From an uncultured Eubacteriales bacterium (GTDB taxonomy: Bacteria > Bacillota > Clostridia > Oscillospirales > Oscillospiraceae), in the NCBI GenBank assembly GCA_949744025.1, contig CATJWA010000111.1, forward strand, positions 1 through 7,484: a stretch of DNA of 7,484 nucleotides, given 5' to 3'. The translations under genes were made by a program, and so were the position numbers. Every line of letters begins with the position of its first letter. Position 1 is the first letter of the stretch. Under the pieces are notes generated by a model. It was given only the letters and a program-made list of their open reading frames with translations, did not search any database and was not told the origin of the DNA. This document shows positions 6,362 through 7,484 of the stretch, one piece after another.

Positions 6362-6373
6362 ATACCTTACATT
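6345..6373 (+). promoter_or_regulatory. Candidate promoter of the redox-protein operon, overlapping the terminator
   Basis: A perfect TTGACA (6345-6350) made from the loop and 3' arm of the terminator, a 17-bp spacer and TACATT (6368-6373, four of six matches to TATAAT). The predicted start is near 6380, about 35 nt before the ATG. An alternative is TTACAT (6367-6372), 16 bp, TAAAAT (6389-6394), which would leave only a very short leader. Confidence 0.5.
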
Positions 6374-6414
6374 TTATAGTAGAGTATGTAAAATTGTTTT
6401 ATGGAGGTATAGTA

Positions 6415-6924
6415 ATGTCTGTAAACACCATGTCTAAAGAAGAAATAATAAAAAAAGCCGTTGACGCCGCTGTCGAAGCCCAGATACGGGACGACGTGTG
6501 CGCACGCAGCGCCATGTACGGGCTCAAGCAGGCGTTTGATTTCATTCCCGAGGAGCTGGTCACGGCCTCGCTCTCCCTTGCCGGCGGCTGCGGCTCCGCC
6601 AGCGGCTCCTGCGGCGCCTACTGCGCCGGACTCCTTGCCGTAGGGCTGAAGTACAACTCCACCATGGAGCAGGAAAAAACCAATCCCGACCTTATCGAGA
6701 CCGGCTGCCGGAAATTCACCGAGTACAGGGACCGCTTCACGCAGGAGATGGGCACCGTCATGTGTCCCGAGCTGCACAAGAAGATGTTCGGCCGCAGCTA
6801 CATACTCACCGACCCCGTACAGCACGAGGAGTTTATGTATCTCGAGGGTCACGCCGAGAAGTGCGCCCAGGTCGTCGCGGCCGCCGTCAAGGTGGCCTGT
6901 GAGATGATTTTAGAGGACGAATAA
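6415..6924 (+). CDS. C_GCAxxG_C_C family putative redox-active protein
   Basis: A 169-residue soluble protein of the family named for its spaced cysteine pattern. Cys29 (DDVCARSAM) is followed by the Gly-rich block GGCGSASGSCGAYCAG (57-72, Cys59, Cys66, Cys70) and then by Cys98, Cys117 in VMCPELH and Cys150. Cys162 is an eighth. The pattern suggests a metal or Fe-S cluster, or a dithiol redox centre; the family itself has no firmly established reaction that I know of. The ATG at 6415 has GGAGGT 6 bases upstream; a TTG at 6394 in the same frame lies before that site and is rejected. It is followed after 22 bp by an FAD/NAD(P)H oxidoreductase gene, which could supply or accept its electrons. 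Confidence 0.9.
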   Translation: MSVNTMSKEEIIKKAVDAAVEAQIRDDVCARSAMYGLKQAFDFIPEELVTASLSLAGGCGSASGSCGAYCAGLLAVGLKYNSTMEQEKTNPDLIETGCRKFTEYRDRFTQEMGTVMCPELHKKMFGRSYILTDPVQHEEFMYLEGHAEKCAQVVAAAVKVACEMILEDE

Positions 6925-6946
6925 ACTGGGGAACGGAGGCTTTGCC

Positions 6947-7484
6947 ATGAAAATTGTTATCATCGGCGGCGTCGCTGCCGGAGCCTCGGCCGCCGCGCGC
7001 GCAAGACGTATGGACGACAGCGCCGAGATAGTTGTCTTTGAGCGCGGGCCCTATGTATCCTTTGCCAACTGCGGACTGCCCTACTACGTCGGTGGCGATA
7101 TACCGAAGCGGGACAATCTCCTGCTCGTCTCGCCCGAGCTGTTCCGCAGGCGCTTTCACATCGACGTCCGCCTGCATCACGAGGTCACGTCCATAAACCG
7201 CGGCGCTAAAACCGTCACTGTCAAAACCGCCTCCGGCAGCTTCGAGGAGGGCTACGACAAGCTCATTCTCGCCCCCGGCTGCCGCCCGCTCATTCCGAGA
7301 ATACCCGGCGCGGAGCTGAAAAACGTCAGCACCGTTTTCACGATAGACGACGTTGACAATATCATGTCCGCGCTCAGCGGCGGGATAAAATCCGCGGTAA
7401 TCATCGGCGGCGGCTTTATAGGCTTGGAAACGGCCGAAGCCCTGCTAAAGCGCGGACTCGACGTGACGCTCGTGGAGATGACCA
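6947..7484 (+). CDS. FAD-dependent pyridine nucleotide-disulfide oxidoreductase, CoA-disulfide reductase type (partial, 3' end missing)
   Basis: The first 179 residues of a flavoprotein using FAD and NAD(P)H. Visible are the FAD Rossmann motif IIGGVAAGASAAARARR (5-21), the single-cysteine active-site block SFANCGLPYYVGG (38-50) with Cys42, LILAPGCRPLIPRIPG (about 105-120) and the start of the NAD(P)H Rossmann fold VIIGGGFIGLETAEAL (about 152-167). The single redox Cys in SFxNCGxPY marks the CoA-disulfide reductase / NADH oxidase / NADH:polysulfide reductase group rather than the CxxxxC enzymes. Group members are about 440-560 residues, and some carry a C-terminal rhodanese or other sulfur-carrier domain that would decide the role here; that part lies beyond the window. 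The ATG at 6947 has CGGAGG 7 bases upstream. It is co-directional with the C_GCAxxG_C_C gene and presumably in the same operon. Confidence 0.93.
   Translation, partial: MKIVIIGGVAAGASAAARARRMDDSAEIVVFERGPYVSFANCGLPYYVGGDIPKRDNLLLVSPELFRRRFHIDVRLHHEVTSINRGAKTVTVKTASGSFEEGYDKLILAPGCRPLIPRIPGAELKNVSTVFTIDDVDNIMSALSGGIKSAVIIGGGFIGLETAEALLKRGLDVTLVEMT

Noticed and set aside
6375..6414. Direct repeat TATAGTA at 6375-6381 and 6408-6414
   Set aside because: Only 7 bp in an AT-rich leader; the second copy is simply the spacer between ribosome binding site and start codon.
6367..6852. 161-codon open frame on the minus strand over the C_GCAxxG_C_C gene
   Set aside because: Its Gly/Ala-rich run is the reverse of the GC-rich cysteine block of the real gene; no ribosome binding site or family match was seen.

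Overview
The window looks like a chromosomal segment from a moderately GC-rich Gram-positive anaerobe, most likely a gut Clostridia/Oscillospirales-type Firmicute. The support is strong AGGAGG-type ribosome binding sites, TTGACA promoters, a Gram-positive-style lipoprotein sugar-binding protein with a Pro/Ala/Glu-rich linker, and anaerobe-typical families (C_GCAxxG_C_C, DUF169, CoA-disulfide-reductase-like flavoprotein). The taxonomy is an inference; no rRNA or marker gene is present.

Region 1 (1-1940, minus strand) is the start of a monosaccharide ABC importer operon. It runs from a promoter at 1912-1940 through a ChvE-type sugar-binding lipoprotein (616-1836) to a GguA/MmsA-type ATPase cut by the left edge (1-517). 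A GC-rich hairpin with a T-run separates the two genes and may lower ATPase expression relative to the binding protein. A perfect 20-bp palindrome lies just downstream of the -10 box, around the predicted transcription start, and is a candidate operator.

Region 2 (2097-3377, plus strand) holds a divergent ROK-family repressor (2174-3307) with its own promoter and a strong intrinsic terminator. It is the obvious candidate regulator of the sugar operon.

Region 3 (3405-6361, plus strand) is a three-gene cassette: a small single-domain cupin, a cysteine-rich DUF169 protein and a 493-residue ion-transporter-superfamily (SLC13-like) permease. It has its own promoter, surrounded by repeated GCACAAA motifs, and ends in a near-symmetrical terminator. 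No member has a function I can name. It is the best candidate here for an undescribed system, perhaps uptake and handling of a small anionic compound.

Region 4 (6345-7484, plus strand) begins with a promoter whose -35 box appears to sit inside the preceding terminator. It holds a C_GCAxxG_C_C putative redox protein followed at 22 bp by an FAD/NAD(P)H oxidoreductase of the CoA-disulfide reductase family, cut by the right edge. The pair suggests thiol or sulfur redox chemistry.

No rRNA, tRNA, CRISPR array, insertion sequence or phage gene was seen.
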